This document shows positions 8,467 to 16,646 of a stretch of DNA of 64,000 nt, piece by piece. Source of the DNA: JANXXV01 sp038230275 (GTDB taxonomy: Bacteria; Acidobacteriota; Terriglobia; Bryobacterales; Bryobacteraceae). The position numbers and the translations under genes were made by a program. The stretch's first letter is position 1; each line of letters starts with the position of its first letter. The stretch spans positions 1 through 64,000 of the forward strand of contig JBBRNO010000020.1 in assembly GCA_038230275.1 (NCBI GenBank). Direction: 5' to 3'. A model generated the notes under the pieces. That model made no database searches. It saw only the letters and a program-made list of their open reading frames with translations, and had not been told where the DNA came from.

Positions 8467-10136
8467 GGGGCTTTCCGGATCTGTTGAATTTCCCGATACT
8501 GATTGACCCGCGGATTGCGCAACACCTGAATCGCTCCGTCAGGCCACGTGATGGTGACCTTGTCCACCTTCGAACATAACCCTAAACCAAAATGGACACG
8601 AGAATCATTGTGGGACAGATAGCTGCCTCCGTTGCGGACGGTGTCAAACTGCACCTGCCCGCAGGATTCCACGCGAACCTGAGATCCTATCGCATCGCGG
8701 TTGCTTGTGGCGCCGCGCAGCGTGAGGCCGATCCAGGAGTGGTTGCCTGCTGTTCGATTCGCCAGCAGCAGCGGCGAACCCGCTATCGGTAGAACAACCA
8801 GATCCATTTTTCCGTCGTTGTCAAAATCGCCGGCACATCCGCCGCGATAGGAGTTCCTGGTTAGACTCTGCGCAAAGTCGCGGACCGCGGTGAACCGTCC
8901 GCGCCGGTTCTGAAACAACATTATTGGCTGTAGATAACTGGTTCCTCCCAATCGATCCGCGTTCGGATACACGTGTCCGTTAGCAATCCATAAATCCCGG
9001 CTGCCGTCGTTATCGAAGTCGGCAAAGCCGCAAGCCCATCCCAGCAGCGGAATGGTTGGCAGTGCCAATCCAACGCGGTTGGAGACATCTTCGAATAAAC
9101 CGGGTGACTGCTGCCTGAACAGCGGAAAATAATCTTCGGAAAAAGTGGTCGCCAGCAAGTCGAGTTTGCCGTCATTGTCGTAGTCGCCTACGGCAACGCC
9201 CATATTGGCCTGCGTCTTTCCGTCCCCGTTGAAAGCCACTCCACTGGAAAGAGCCGACTCCTGGAACCGTCCATTGCCGCGGTTAAGATACAGGTAATTC
9301 GGCCCGGAATCGTTAGCTACAAACAGGTCGATCTTCCCGTCGCCGTTAAAGTCGTCGAATACCGCAGTGAATCCGTAGCGCGCATCGGTGTCGGTAACAC
9401 CGGCGGATTTCGTGACGTCGGTGAAAGTCCCGTCGCCGTTATTGCGGTACAAAACATCCTTTTCCCCTTTCAGACCAAGCGGGCCGCAAAAGGCTTTCAG
9501 GCCGCGATAGTCGCAGACCGGGGCTTCTCCAGACAACGGAATAGAGTGGATATCCACGTAGCCCGCGATGAACAAATCCAGATAACCGTCGTTATCGTAA
9601 TCGCCAAACGCACTCCCTGTATGCCATCGGACTTGCCTCGATAGTCCGGCCGCCCGGCCAACCTCACTAAAAGTTCCATCGCCGTTGTTCTTGAACAGCA
9701 GATCGACGCCGATCGTAGTGATCAAAATGTCGGTATAGCCATCGTTGTTGAAATCGGCCGCATTGGCCCCCGTTGCCCAGTAAGGGTTAAACAGACCCGC
9801 GCGTTCAGTCACATCTTCAAAGCGGCCGCCTCCCAGATTCCGATACAAGAAAACTCCAGACTTAACGGCGGAAGGAACTCGCCCGGCGGCGATCTCACGC
9901 AGGCGGTCCATTGTGCTCCCATTTACGATCAGGAGATCCAGCAGTCCGTCGTTGTTATAGTCCAACGCGGCACAACCCGTGCCGTTCGCTTCCGGTATCC
10001 ACTTCTTGTCAGCGGATCCACATAGCAGTTGAGCATGAATACCTGCTTCCTGGGCGACGTTAACGAAGCGGATGGGAGCTTCCTGTTCACCCGGAAGAAG
10101 TGCCAATGCCGCGAGCAGAATTGGGATTCGTCTCAT
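8463..10136 (-). CDS. Exported FG-GAP/VCBS protein with ASPIC/UnbV tail (second CRTAC-like)
   Basis: A 557-residue relative of the protein at 1687-3366. After a short signal sequence (RRIPILLAALALLPG) come about seven FG-GAP/VCBS blades with D-x-[DN]-x-D-G calcium loops (DYNNDGLLDLLIVNG, DFNNDGYTDILITT, DFNGDGKIDLFVAND), then the ASPIC/UnbV end with SNRDAIGSQVRV and SYLSHNDSRVHFGLG. It is the middle gene of a tight operon: its ATG overlaps the stop of the upstream TPR gene by 4 bp and its own stop overlaps the cytochrome start by 4 bp. The operon suggests an exported complex of propeller, TPR scaffold and multihaem cytochrome, which is inference. Confidence 0.85.
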   Translation of the reverse strand: MRRIPILLAALALLPGEQEAPIRFVNVAQEAGIHAQLLCGSADKKWIPEANGTGCAALDYNNDGLLDLLIVNGSTMDRLREIAAGRVPSAVKSGVFLYRNLGGGRFEDVTERAGLFNPYWATGANAADFNNDGYTDILITTIGVDLLFKNNGDGTFSEVGRAAGLSRQVRWHTGSAFGDYDNDGYLDLFIAGYVDIHSIPLSGEAPVCDYRGLKAFCGPLGLKGEKDVLYRNNGDGTFTDVTKSAGVTDTDARYGFTAVFDDFNGDGKIDLFVANDSGPNYLYLNRGNGRFQESALSSGVAFNGDGKTQANMGVAVGDYDNDGKLDLLATTFSEDYFPLFRQQSPGLFEDVSNRVGLALPTIPLLGWACGFADFDNDGSRDLWIANGHVYPNADRLGGTSYLQPIMLFQNRRGRFTAVRDFAQSLTRNSYRGGCAGDFDNDGKMDLVVLPIAGSPLLLANRTAGNHSWIGLTLRGATSNRDAIGSQVRVESCGQVQFDTVRNGGSYLSHNDSRVHFGLGLCSKVDKVTITWPDGAIQVLRNPRVNQYREIQQIRKAP

Positions 10137-11026
10137 TGGCGCTTCTTAAGGGATTCAAACGCTTCAAAGTGCGGCCTGGCTTGCTCAGGCTTGCCGAGTT
10201 TCAACAGAAGCCGGCCCATTTGATAATGGGCATCGGCGCTCTTTGGGTTCTTCTCCAGGACTTCCGTCAGAATCACTTGGGCGTCTTCATGTCGATCCGA
10301 TAAGAAGAGGGCGGCCGCGAGTTGAATCCTGGCTTCCGGCCAATCTTTATTTCGTGCCAGCGCCTCTCGAATTAAGCCGATCGCCTCCTGCGCTCGTCCT
10401 TCCTTCAGGCAGAGAAGCCCCAGATTGAAATACGGCCATTCCGATTTCGCCTGCTGTGTCGCTTCAAGCTCAATCGCCTTCCGGTAAGCCGCTCGCGCAT
10501 CATCGAAACGGGAGATTGCCTCAAGGGTCTGGCCCAGGTGATTGTATCCGCGAACGCTGGCTTTGTCGATCAAGACTAACTTCTCGAAAATGCGCAGAGC
10601 TTCGGGAGCGTCGTTGCGATTGAAGTGAAGCCGGCCCAGGTAGTAAAGTGCTTCGGGATCGGCACTGTCCAGTTCGGTGGCGCGCTTGAGTTCCTCCTCG
10701 GCCTCGGCGGGGCGTCCCTGCATGAAGAAACAAAGACCCAGGAGCTTACGGCCGGAAGCACTCTCTGGCTTCTTATCCAGGTATTTGGATATGAGGGACA
10801 CAGCTTCGGAATATCGCCCGGTTCGGAACCGGACGTACGCTTTCCAATAGACGGTTGGAAGTTCCGCAGGGGGGCTTTGATCTAATGCGGCTTCGGCCTT
10901 GGTCCATTCTCCGCTGCGGATCCATTGGACCGCATCGGCAACCTGATCGCATGTAGCCGGCCGCGGCGTACTCAGAGAAATAGCACAAAAGACCAGCGAC
11001 TTGTAGACTTGACGAGCGATGTCCAC
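10133..11026 (-). CDS. Exported TPR-repeat protein, first gene of the cytochrome operon
   Basis: I place the start at GTG 11026 (297 residues, VDIARQVYKSLVFCAISLS), which gives an export signal. An open frame continues to 11407 but runs through the divergent gene and has antisense-like composition. The body is a chain of about six 34-residue TPR units (LLGLCFFMQGRPAEAEEELKRATELDSADPEALYYLGRLHFNRNDAPEALRIF and so on; paired helices from about residue 50 to 290). TPR chains bind partner proteins; the partners here are likely the two coupled downstream products. The upstream gap to the divergent TPR gene is only 27 bp, so promoters of both genes must lie inside each other's 5' ends, or the true starts are slightly downstream. 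Confidence 0.75.
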   Translation of the reverse strand: MDIARQVYKSLVFCAISLSTPRPATCDQVADAVQWIRSGEWTKAEAALDQSPPAELPTVYWKAYVRFRTGRYSEAVSLISKYLDKKPESASGRKLLGLCFFMQGRPAEAEEELKRATELDSADPEALYYLGRLHFNRNDAPEALRIFEKLVLIDKASVRGYNHLGQTLEAISRFDDARAAYRKAIELEATQQAKSEWPYFNLGLLCLKEGRAQEAIGLIREALARNKDWPEARIQLAAALFLSDRHEDAQVILTEVLEKNPKSADAHYQMGRLLLKLGKPEQARPHFEAFESLKKRQ

Positions 11027-11053
11027 AGGATTAGGATCTAGTCTACCACCGGT

Positions 11054-12541
11054 ATGATCGAGGCGAAGACACGATGGAAGCCCATGGCGGCAGTGACTAT
11101 GCTGCTCGTATTGAGCGCGGCGCGCCTTCCTGCGCAGGATGACGTCCTCATAAAGCTGTACGCGGACGCTCGCCAAGCCGAAGCCGCGGGAAATTATCCC
11201 GTGGCGATCGAAGAATATAAACGCATTGTCCAACTGCGGCCGTCGATGGCTGAGGCACACGCAAACCTGGGAAATCTTTACTATGTGCAGGGTTCCTGGG
11301 ATCAGGCCGCAGCCTCTTTCAAGAAAGCTATTCGACTGAAAGCAACGCTTGCCGCGCCGCATTTCCTGCTGGGGCTCCTCTCCTTCAATGCGCGCGATTT
11401 CGAACATGCGATTGCCTATCTGATTGAGGCCGAACGCCTCGACCCCGCGAATACTCTCGCTCCTCTATATCTGGGCTACGCCTACTACTTTCAAAACCGG
11501 TACCACGAAGCGGCGTCCATCCTTGAGCGAGTGATTGCGGCGGACGACAAGAACCTGGACGCTTGGTACCACTTGAGCAAACTCCACGGCCAGCTCTCAA
11601 AGCAATATTTTGAAAAGTTGCAGACGAAACACGCGGATTCGTTCTTCGCTGCTCTGGCGAGAAGCCACTTTTTTGAATCGACTTCAAGTTGGGAACAGGC
11701 GGGACAGGAGTTAGCAAAAGCGATTGCGATCAAACCTGACAGCCAGGAACTGCAACGACGTCTGGCACGGCTTACAGAGCGCAAAGCTGGGGATAACCGT
11801 GTTCCCCTTCCTGAGGACGAGTTCTCCGGATCAACCCGATACTTTTACGCTCCGCCTGAGGTTGACAAGGTTCGCGAGGACTACAACGCCGAAACACTGC
11901 GCGCGAGTAAGAGCCGCGAACGCAAGTCTGAGTCGGCTGAAAGCCTGTATGAGTTAGCTGATGCCCACCAGTCCCTATCGTTTTTGTCGTCTCTTTGGGT
12001 TCTACAATCAGACCCGGATTCTTATCGCTCCCATGAACTCCGGGGAGAAGCTTTGGAGGCGGCGGGCAAAATGGACGAGGCGATCGCGGAATATCTGCGG
12101 GCACTTGAAATCAAACCCGAACTACAGACGGTTCACTTCACCATCGGTAACATTGAGTGGCGGCGTGGGCGCACCGGAGAAGCTCTCGCTCAGCTTTACG
12201 CGGAACTAAAATTGAATCCAAACGATCCGCGATCGCACTATGAGTCGGGCGATATTCTCCTTTCAGAGAACAAGCTGGACGAGGCGGAAAAGCATTTCCA
12301 ACAGGCGCTAAAGTTCTCCCCCGACCTGACGGAAGCACACTTGGCCCTGGAACGAATTGCAAATGCGCGCGGCGACTCCGCCACCGCTATCCTGCATCTG
12401 AAAAAGGCCGCTGAATTGGATCCGGCAAGCTCTACGCCGCATTACCGCCTTTGGCTACTCTATCGCAAGCTCGGACGCAGCGCAGAGGCTCTGCAAGAGC
12501 GCGACAAGTTCGAAAGACTCAAAGCGGCCGAACGCAAGTAA
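11054..12541 (+). CDS. Exported TPR-repeat protein, divergent from the cytochrome operon
   Basis: A 495-residue protein with a signal sequence (MAAVTMLLVLSAARLPAQ) and about nine TPR units, e.g. YKRIVQLRPSMAEAHANLGNLYYVQGSWDQAAASFKKAI and EYLRALEIKPELQTVHFTIGNIEWRRGRTGEALAQLY. The start may be ATG 11084 instead of 11054: TATGAT at 11053-11058 resembles a -10 box, which would place the transcript start after the first ATG. The gene is divergent from the TPR/CRTAC/cytochrome operon and likely belongs to the same surface system, but no enzymatic domain is seen. Confidence 0.8.
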   Translation: MIEAKTRWKPMAAVTMLLVLSAARLPAQDDVLIKLYADARQAEAAGNYPVAIEEYKRIVQLRPSMAEAHANLGNLYYVQGSWDQAAASFKKAIRLKATLAAPHFLLGLLSFNARDFEHAIAYLIEAERLDPANTLAPLYLGYAYYFQNRYHEAASILERVIAADDKNLDAWYHLSKLHGQLSKQYFEKLQTKHADSFFAALARSHFFESTSSWEQAGQELAKAIAIKPDSQELQRRLARLTERKAGDNRVPLPEDEFSGSTRYFYAPPEVDKVREDYNAETLRASKSRERKSESAESLYELADAHQSLSFLSSLWVLQSDPDSYRSHELRGEALEAAGKMDEAIAEYLRALEIKPELQTVHFTIGNIEWRRGRTGEALAQLYAELKLNPNDPRSHYESGDILLSENKLDEAEKHFQQALKFSPDLTEAHLALERIANARGDSATAILHLKKAAELDPASSTPHYRLWLLYRKLGRSAEALQERDKFERLKAAERK

Positions 12542-12589
12542 TGTTGCGGTCCTGCAAGGAGCGGATCTTCTCATTCGACGTGAGTGACG

Positions 12590-13102
12590 TCACCGAGCGG
12601 TCACGTCACTTAGCTTTTCCTCCGTGGAGTTCAAGTTGAAGAAGCTGAAGCCGTTCCACTTCGTTCCGGCTACTTCGCTGGCAATCGCACTTAAAGATCG
12701 GTAAATCTCGCCATCGAACTCGAATCCATTTACGAGGATCTTTACGATCACCCGCCGCCCTTTGTAATCCCGCGCGAGGTAACTTCCTGGAGGTGGCAAG
12801 CGTGGATCGAGAGCCCCGGCGACCTTCCGGCCGACGCTGAGCTTTGGGTCAAGGGTGAAATCAGACCCGAACCTCGTCTTGGGCGCTCCTATACGCAGGT
12901 CTGCATCGTTGGCAACCTCAAGCGCTCGGCGACGGGCACGCTCCGATAGGCCCCCTTCGGCATTGGCCTGGATACGCCAAGCGATTCTTCGAAACAGAAA
13001 CTGCTTATGATTTGATCGCGACTCCTCGCCGAATACCACGCTGTACTTCTGGCGAAGTTGCCCGAATGTCATTCTGCTCAACTCTTCTATTTCCTTATGC
13101 AT
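12590..13102 (-). CDS. DUF2924 family protein (mobile-element associated)
   Basis: The 170-residue product has the standard DUF2924 layout: an N-terminal helical part (EIEELSRMTFGQLRQKYSVVFGEE), the basic stretch NHKQFLFRRIAWRIQA, SERARRRALEVANDADLR, and the C-terminal module PRLPPPGSYLARDYKGRRVIV...FDGEIYRSLSAIASEVAG...WNGFSFF. I choose ATG 13102 because GGAGGT lies 4 bases upstream (13107-13112) and the codon overlaps the stop of the preceding small gene. A longer frame to 13234 is open but unnecessary. DUF2924 genes are usually found next to site-specific recombinases in phage-like islands; the biochemical function is unknown. Confidence 0.85.
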   Translation of the reverse strand: MHKEIEELSRMTFGQLRQKYSVVFGEESRSNHKQFLFRRIAWRIQANAEGGLSERARRRALEVANDADLRIGAPKTRFGSDFTLDPKLSVGRKVAGALDPRLPPPGSYLARDYKGRRVIVKILVNGFEFDGEIYRSLSAIASEVAGTKWNGFSFFNLNSTEEKLSDVTAR

Positions 13103-13277
13103 CGCGACCTCCGCTCCGTTCTCCATTCTCATGACTGTTAACCTCATGTCCATGAGCGCTTTGGGGTTGGGAAGAGTCAAGTGCGGAAGCGTCTCGCCCC
13201 AGCTGATGCATGTGGCGGAGATACCCGGCGGCAAGGATAGTGGCGATGGCGTGTAGATCTTCTGTTGGGATGCCCAA
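13095..13277 (-). CDS. Small island protein upstream of DUF2924 gene
   Basis: A 60-residue frame from TTG 13277, with GAGGTG about 8 bases upstream, reads ...EDLHAIATILAAGYLRHMH..., a short amphipathic helix, then a polar, Ser/Asp/His-rich tail. Its TAA (13095-13097) overlaps the DUF2924 start region, with the strong DUF2924 ribosome site lying inside it, which indicates coupled translation. Short proteins carrying an ATILAAGYLR-type helix are often seen beside DUF2924 and recombinase genes, but no function is known to me. Confidence 0.55.
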   Translation of the reverse strand: MGIPTEDLHAIATILAAGYLRHMHQLGRDASALDSSQPQSAHGHEVNSHENGERSGGRDA

Positions 13278-13378
13278 AACGATTCACCTCGTTGTGGATT
13301 GGCACCACAACGAAAGTCCGCTTAGCGGTCGTCCCGTTGTCGAGTGACTACTGAAGAGTGCGAATACTCTCCGCTATA

Positions 13379-13432
13379 AACATACGCAAGGAGTTCGAAA
13401 AGTGTCAACGGAGACGTACAGACCTGTTAACC
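13379..13432 (-). promoter_or_regulatory. Promoter of the small ORF/DUF2924 operon with CCTGTTAACC motif
   Basis: On the minus strand TTGACA (13403-13408) is followed after 18 bp by TATGTT (13379-13384). CCTGTTAACC (13423-13432, plus strand) stands 14 bp upstream of the -35 box. The same motif abuts the -35 box of the recombinase gene at 16637-16646, so both operons probably answer to the same regulator. Confidence 0.5.
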
Positions 13433-13816
13433 ACTGGTAGGCGTTCTCCGGAGAGAGAGAGAAATGCGGGCAACAACGCCACTGGAGTGCTTACGAGTCC
13501 ATCCTCTATAATTCTCCGTGATCAGAAGGTGGAGAACTAGCTTGTGCGGAAGTGTTTGTAAATATTGGGGATAACTTGCCAATTTATGGATGAGGCCGCT
13601 AGGTCGCTGGCGTTAACCAGCCGTGAGATTTAATTAGGAGGGAATTAGTTTGGCTCAATTCGCCCCTGACATCATTTTCGCGATGCGGTTAACAGGACTA
13701 GACTGTAAGTTATTGAAAAAAAGCCGAAGGCCACGGCTCCCCGACGTCTCGCAGCCACGATTAGGATTTGAGAATCGACGGCCTGAGTGACACGCCAAAG
13801 GCTCGATAGGTATTCT
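13433..13816. other. Non-coding island spacer
   Basis: No credible gene is seen between the DUF2924 promoter and the abiEii stop. It contains a GA-rich stretch with the palindrome TCTCCGGAGA (near 13445), a perfect TATAAT at 13507-13512 (plus strand, no good -35) followed by a small TTCTCC/GGAGAA hairpin, the 23-bp att-like repeat at 13634-13656, and about 160 bp of unassigned sequence before abiEii. Confidence 0.5.
13634..13656. repeat. att-like direct repeat, island side
   Basis: TTAGGAGGGAATTAGTTTGG followed by CTC matches 21 of 23 bases of 16847-16869, in the same orientation. The right copy covers the last six bases of the tRNA-Asn gene (GAGCCA on the minus strand) plus 17 bases beyond it. 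The layout is that of attachment sites left by integration at a tRNA 3' end. Confidence 0.6.
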
Positions 13817-14722
13817 TCAGGACCATGGGCCACCGGGTTTCCACTCGCGACCAAGGGGACTTCCGGTGCGTGCAGCATCCACCACCGGCATGAGAAACGC
13901 TGCTATGTATCGGCCGAACACCGGCAACTTCGGTAGGTCGTCCAGGCCGAGGCGCTTGCCGAACGCCACCCACTGCGTCAGCTTTGCGGTATCCTCCAGA
14001 AACTCGTCGGTCAGCGCGAGGGGCAGCCTTTCGGGTACCGGTGTCTCCCGCCGCTCAAATGTGTTCCCGATCGCATTCGCGAGACGCCCCGCTTCGAAGC
14101 GGTGAGTTTGGCCGAGCCTCCAAATGTCGAAAAAGTCCTTCATCCGGCTGTTAGCAATTCCGAGGACAACCATCGCATGAAACTTCTCGGCGACAACCGC
14201 CTCCGGCGGATACCCGCGAATGACGGGCGCGGCGAGAGGCAAGAGCACCGGAAAGGTGACTGGCCCGGGCGGCGGGTCGACGAGATCACCAAACCCGACA
14301 TCGATTTGCATGATGATCCGTGCCCCTTCCAGACTCGCTGGCACGCGCAGCCGGACGCTTTCGTATTCGGCGTCTTCTTTGATTCGGGTTCCTTCGATGC
14401 CGGCGAGATCGAAGAGAATCCCGTCTCCCTCGACCAGCGAGCAGATTTCACGAATGCGCTGCGTAACGCCTGGAATATCAGGGGACCCAAATCCAAGGAG
14501 GTCGAGATCGCGCGTCGGGCGGTGCATTTGTCCGTCCCACGCGAGAAAGAGCATCGCGCCCTTGAGGACAAAGTCGTCCTTGTGAGCGGACTGCGACAGG
14601 CGATAGAGAAAGCGCTCAACCATCCATCGGCCCAGAAGGAACTGGAAGTCTTCGCCTCGCTCGCGCGCCAGAGCCAGGAGCTTTGCGCGATTCGATCCTG
14701 CGATGTTCGTGATCTTTTTCAC
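13817..14722 (-). CDS. abiEii: AbiEii-type nucleotidyltransferase toxin
   Basis: This is the toxin half of a type IV (AbiE) toxin-antitoxin pair, 301 residues from GTG 14722. The AbiEii/AbiGii fold is recognisable by FVLKGAMLFLAW, the nucleotidyltransferase metal motif RPTRDLDLLG (about 70-80), and the conserved C-terminal block EAVVAEKFHAMVV...RMKDFFDIWRL (about 190-225). Characterised AbiEii enzymes transfer nucleotides and stop growth, giving abortive phage infection. The start overlaps the antitoxin stop in GTGA, and the coupling fits antitoxin-first translation. The tail after about 290 is short and polar. The transferase motifs are intact, so activity is plausible. Confidence 0.85.
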   Translation of the reverse strand: MKKITNIAGSNRAKLLALARERGEDFQFLLGRWMVERFLYRLSQSAHKDDFVLKGAMLFLAWDGQMHRPTRDLDLLGFGSPDIPGVTQRIREICSLVEGDGILFDLAGIEGTRIKEDAEYESVRLRVPASLEGARIIMQIDVGFGDLVDPPPGPVTFPVLLPLAAPVIRGYPPEAVVAEKFHAMVVLGIANSRMKDFFDIWRLGQTHRFEAGRLANAIGNTFERRETPVPERLPLALTDEFLEDTAKLTQWVAFGKRLGLDDLPKLPVFGRYIAAFLMPVVDAARTGSPLGREWKPGGPWS

Positions 14723-15315
14723 ACCGCCGACTCCAGGTAAGGCCGGATCACATTGGCCACTCTGCAAACCTTCGCGAATCGGTGGATCTGGTCAACCGTA
14801 GTCTTTCGCGAGCGCAGAGCGTCTCGCAGTGCCTCAATGGCAACGTCGACTCCGAGCTTGTTCCGGTATTTGAAACAGTCGGCGACCGTTTTCGCCACGG
14901 AGTAAACGGGTACGCGAACGCCTTCGAGGGTGTGGTGCTCAATGCCTTCGAGCAGCGCGGGTCCGGAGAACCGAACTACGCGAAGCGCCGGAGACGTAGC
15001 GGTAGGCTTGTGGGCTTTGAAATCGATTGCCATCCAGACTTCGTGCGGATCCTGCGTCGTCAGGCCATGAAACCTCAGCGCCGAGAGAAGGCAGATTACA
15101 CCGCCAGGTGTTCGCTTGGCCGCGAGGGCGAGGCTGTGATGCTCTGTCACAGGTGACTCCGGCAGAGCATAGACGCCACGTGCTTGGCGCACGAGAAGTC
15201 CCTGGCGAAAAAGGCGAAGCAGCGATTCTCGTGCAATGCCACGAGCCTCTACGTCGCGCGGGCGAACCAGTGGCTGGCGTTTGGCGAGGGCGAGGATACG
15301 CTGCGCGCTAGTCAT
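14719..15315 (-). CDS. abiEi: AbiEi-type antitoxin/repressor
   Basis: A 198-residue protein with the N-terminal winged helix of AbiEi antitoxins (SAQRILALAKRQPLVRPRDVEARGI...LLRLFRQGLLVRQARGVYALP, about 3-55) and the C-terminal AbiEi domain (VICLLSALRFHGLTTQDPHEVWMAI ... VYSVAKTVADCFKYRNKLGVDVAIEALRDAL). Known AbiEi proteins neutralise AbiEii and repress their own promoter by binding inverted repeats. A 26-bp near-palindrome lies 20 bp upstream of the start. The gene follows the recombinase after 28 bp and precedes abiEii with a 4-bp overlap. Confidence 0.85.
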   Translation of the reverse strand: MTSAQRILALAKRQPLVRPRDVEARGIARESLLRLFRQGLLVRQARGVYALPESPVTEHHSLALAAKRTPGGVICLLSALRFHGLTTQDPHEVWMAIDFKAHKPTATSPALRVVRFSGPALLEGIEHHTLEGVRVPVYSVAKTVADCFKYRNKLGVDVAIEALRDALRSRKTTVDQIHRFAKVCRVANVIRPYLESAV

Positions 15316-15334
15316 GTTTCGTTACATTGGTATT

Positions 15335-15360
15335 TTGCACTATCTACCGAGATAATGCAA
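15335..15360 (-). promoter_or_regulatory. Inverted-repeat operator/promoter in front of abiEi
   Basis: TTGCACTATCT (15335-15345), ACCG, AGATAATGCAA (15350-15360) form 11-bp arms with a single mismatch. Read on the minus strand the repeat contains TTGCAT, and 17 bp later comes CAAAAT, so the repeat overlaps a plausible promoter for abiEi. No U-tract follows, arguing against a terminator. Autorepression by AbiEi through such repeats is established for the family; its use here is inference. The repeat also covers the last codons of the recombinase gene. Confidence 0.6.
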
Positions 15361-16525
15361 CGCCTTCGCCAGCCGGTTCGATTCGAACCAACTTCAGCAT
15401 TCGAGAGATGGGATCAAACGTGACGGACCGCAGCACTTCCTTCACTTTGGCTGTCTGCTCTTTCGAGACCACGCTCAAACCAACGCCGATTTCGGTCAGA
15501 ACCGCCGCCTCGACTTCGTCGGCGGAGATCATGACGCCCTTGCACGCCTCGCGGCCACCCGCTGTGGACCGGCATCGGTAATAACATCTGATGACGGGGC
15601 CGAACCGGACGGTATGGGTACCCATCGGCCTGCCGCATTTGCCGCACAACAGGATGCCGCGGAGAACCCATGGGAAGGTCGCACAACCTCCGCGCTGGCG
15701 AGGCGCGACCGTTCGCCGGTCGGCAATCAGATCCTGGACCCGGTGATAAAGTTCACGGTCCACGAGGGCCTTATGACAGCCCTCGTGGAATTTGTTCCCG
15801 TGCGCGACCAAGCCCGCGTAAGTATGATTCGTCAGAATTGCGAGCACCTGACGTGCAGTCCATGGATTTCCACCGCCCGTGACCCAGCGCAACGCATTCG
15901 CGTATTTTGCGATCACCGATGGCGGCAGGCCTCGATCAGCCAAAGTGAATATCCGTACGATCGCTTCGGCTTCTTCCTCGCAAACCACCAACTGCTTCGT
16001 GCGCGGGTCGGCAAAATATCCAAATGGAGTCGCGCCAGCGATGCGCCTGCCGTGCGCCTTAAGGTTGGCTCGCGAGTCCGCGATCCGGGAAGCGGTGAGG
16101 TCTCGCTCGAACTCAGAGAAGGATGCGAGGATGTTCAGCATCAATGTATCCACGGCCACCGCCCCTGTGTCCGGTGCGGTCACAACGTCCAGTTCGACAT
16201 CGTTATTCTTCAGTTCCTCAAACAGTGTAGTGAAGTGCCGAAGATTCCGCGATAGCCGATCGAGGCGATGGATGACGACCTTCTCGATGCCGCCGGACCG
16301 TATGACGCGCAGTAATCGGTGAAGCGCCGGTCTATCGAGCGTCGCGCCGGAGTAGCCTTCGTCGTCGAATCTCTCTTCGACGACTACATAGCCCAACGAG
16401 CGCAGCGATTGAACGTGGGCCTGGCACAGGTCGAACTGGACCTGGCAGGAAGAGAGGTCGGCGTGAGGATCTACAGACTGGCGGGTGTAGATGGCGCAGC
16501 GAATCGTCGTTCGCGCGGGCGCCAC
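15344..16525 (-). CDS. Large serine recombinase (resolvase/invertase family)
   Basis: A 393-residue site-specific recombinase. The catalytic N-domain shows CAIYTRQSVDP with the nucleophilic Ser at about 17, DDEGYSGATLDRPAL, and VIHRLDRLSRNLRHF with the active-site arginines. The helix SFSEFERDLTASRI, the recombinase domain (GATPFGYFADP... WTARQVLAILTNHTYAGLV) and the zinc ribbon (LCGKCGRPMGTH...CYYRCRS...C) follow. At 393 residues it is shorter than typical phage integrases (450-600), with only a brief C-terminal tail. It probably moves the 3.2-kb unit bounded by the repeats at 13634 and 16847. The downstream abiEi/abiEii pair reads in the same direction. Confidence 0.9.
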   Translation of the reverse strand: MAPARTTIRCAIYTRQSVDPHADLSSCQVQFDLCQAHVQSLRSLGYVVVEERFDDEGYSGATLDRPALHRLLRVIRSGGIEKVVIHRLDRLSRNLRHFTTLFEELKNNDVELDVVTAPDTGAVAVDTLMLNILASFSEFERDLTASRIADSRANLKAHGRRIAGATPFGYFADPRTKQLVVCEEEAEAIVRIFTLADRGLPPSVIAKYANALRWVTGGGNPWTARQVLAILTNHTYAGLVAHGNKFHEGCHKALVDRELYHRVQDLIADRRTVAPRQRGGCATFPWVLRGILLCGKCGRPMGTHTVRFGPVIRCYYRCRSTAGGREACKGVMISADEVEAAVLTEIGVGLSVVSKEQTAKVKEVLRSVTFDPISRMLKLVRIEPAGEGVALSR

Positions 16526-16607
16526 GAGGGAAGCGTTGCGCGTAACACTCCCAGAATACGCGATCTGCGAGGAACGATGGGTACGACCGTGCTAACCAAC
16601 GTGCCGA

Positions 16608-16646
16608 ATTCGAAAACTGCGCCCCGAGAGTGTCAACCTGTTAACC
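16608..16646 (-). promoter_or_regulatory. Promoter of the recombinase gene with CCTGTTAACC motif
   Basis: On the minus strand TTGACA (16631-16636) and TCGAAT (16608-16613) are 17 bp apart. CCTGTTAACC (16637-16646) abuts the -35 box. The arrangement mirrors the DUF2924 promoter at 13379-13432. The rest of the 337-bp gap up to the tRNA shows scattered words shared with 13433-13656 (CTCCGG, GAGAAA, TTACGAG) and no gene. Confidence 0.5.

Noticed and set aside
10133..11407. 424-residue version of the TPR protein
   Set aside because: The first 127 residues are antisense to the divergent TPR gene and show no signal peptide; the GTG at 11026 gives one.
15375..15389. Palindrome GGTTCGATTCGAACC
   Set aside because: It falls inside the last recombinase codons and is explained by codon use (arginine and glutamate codons); no further structure surrounds it.
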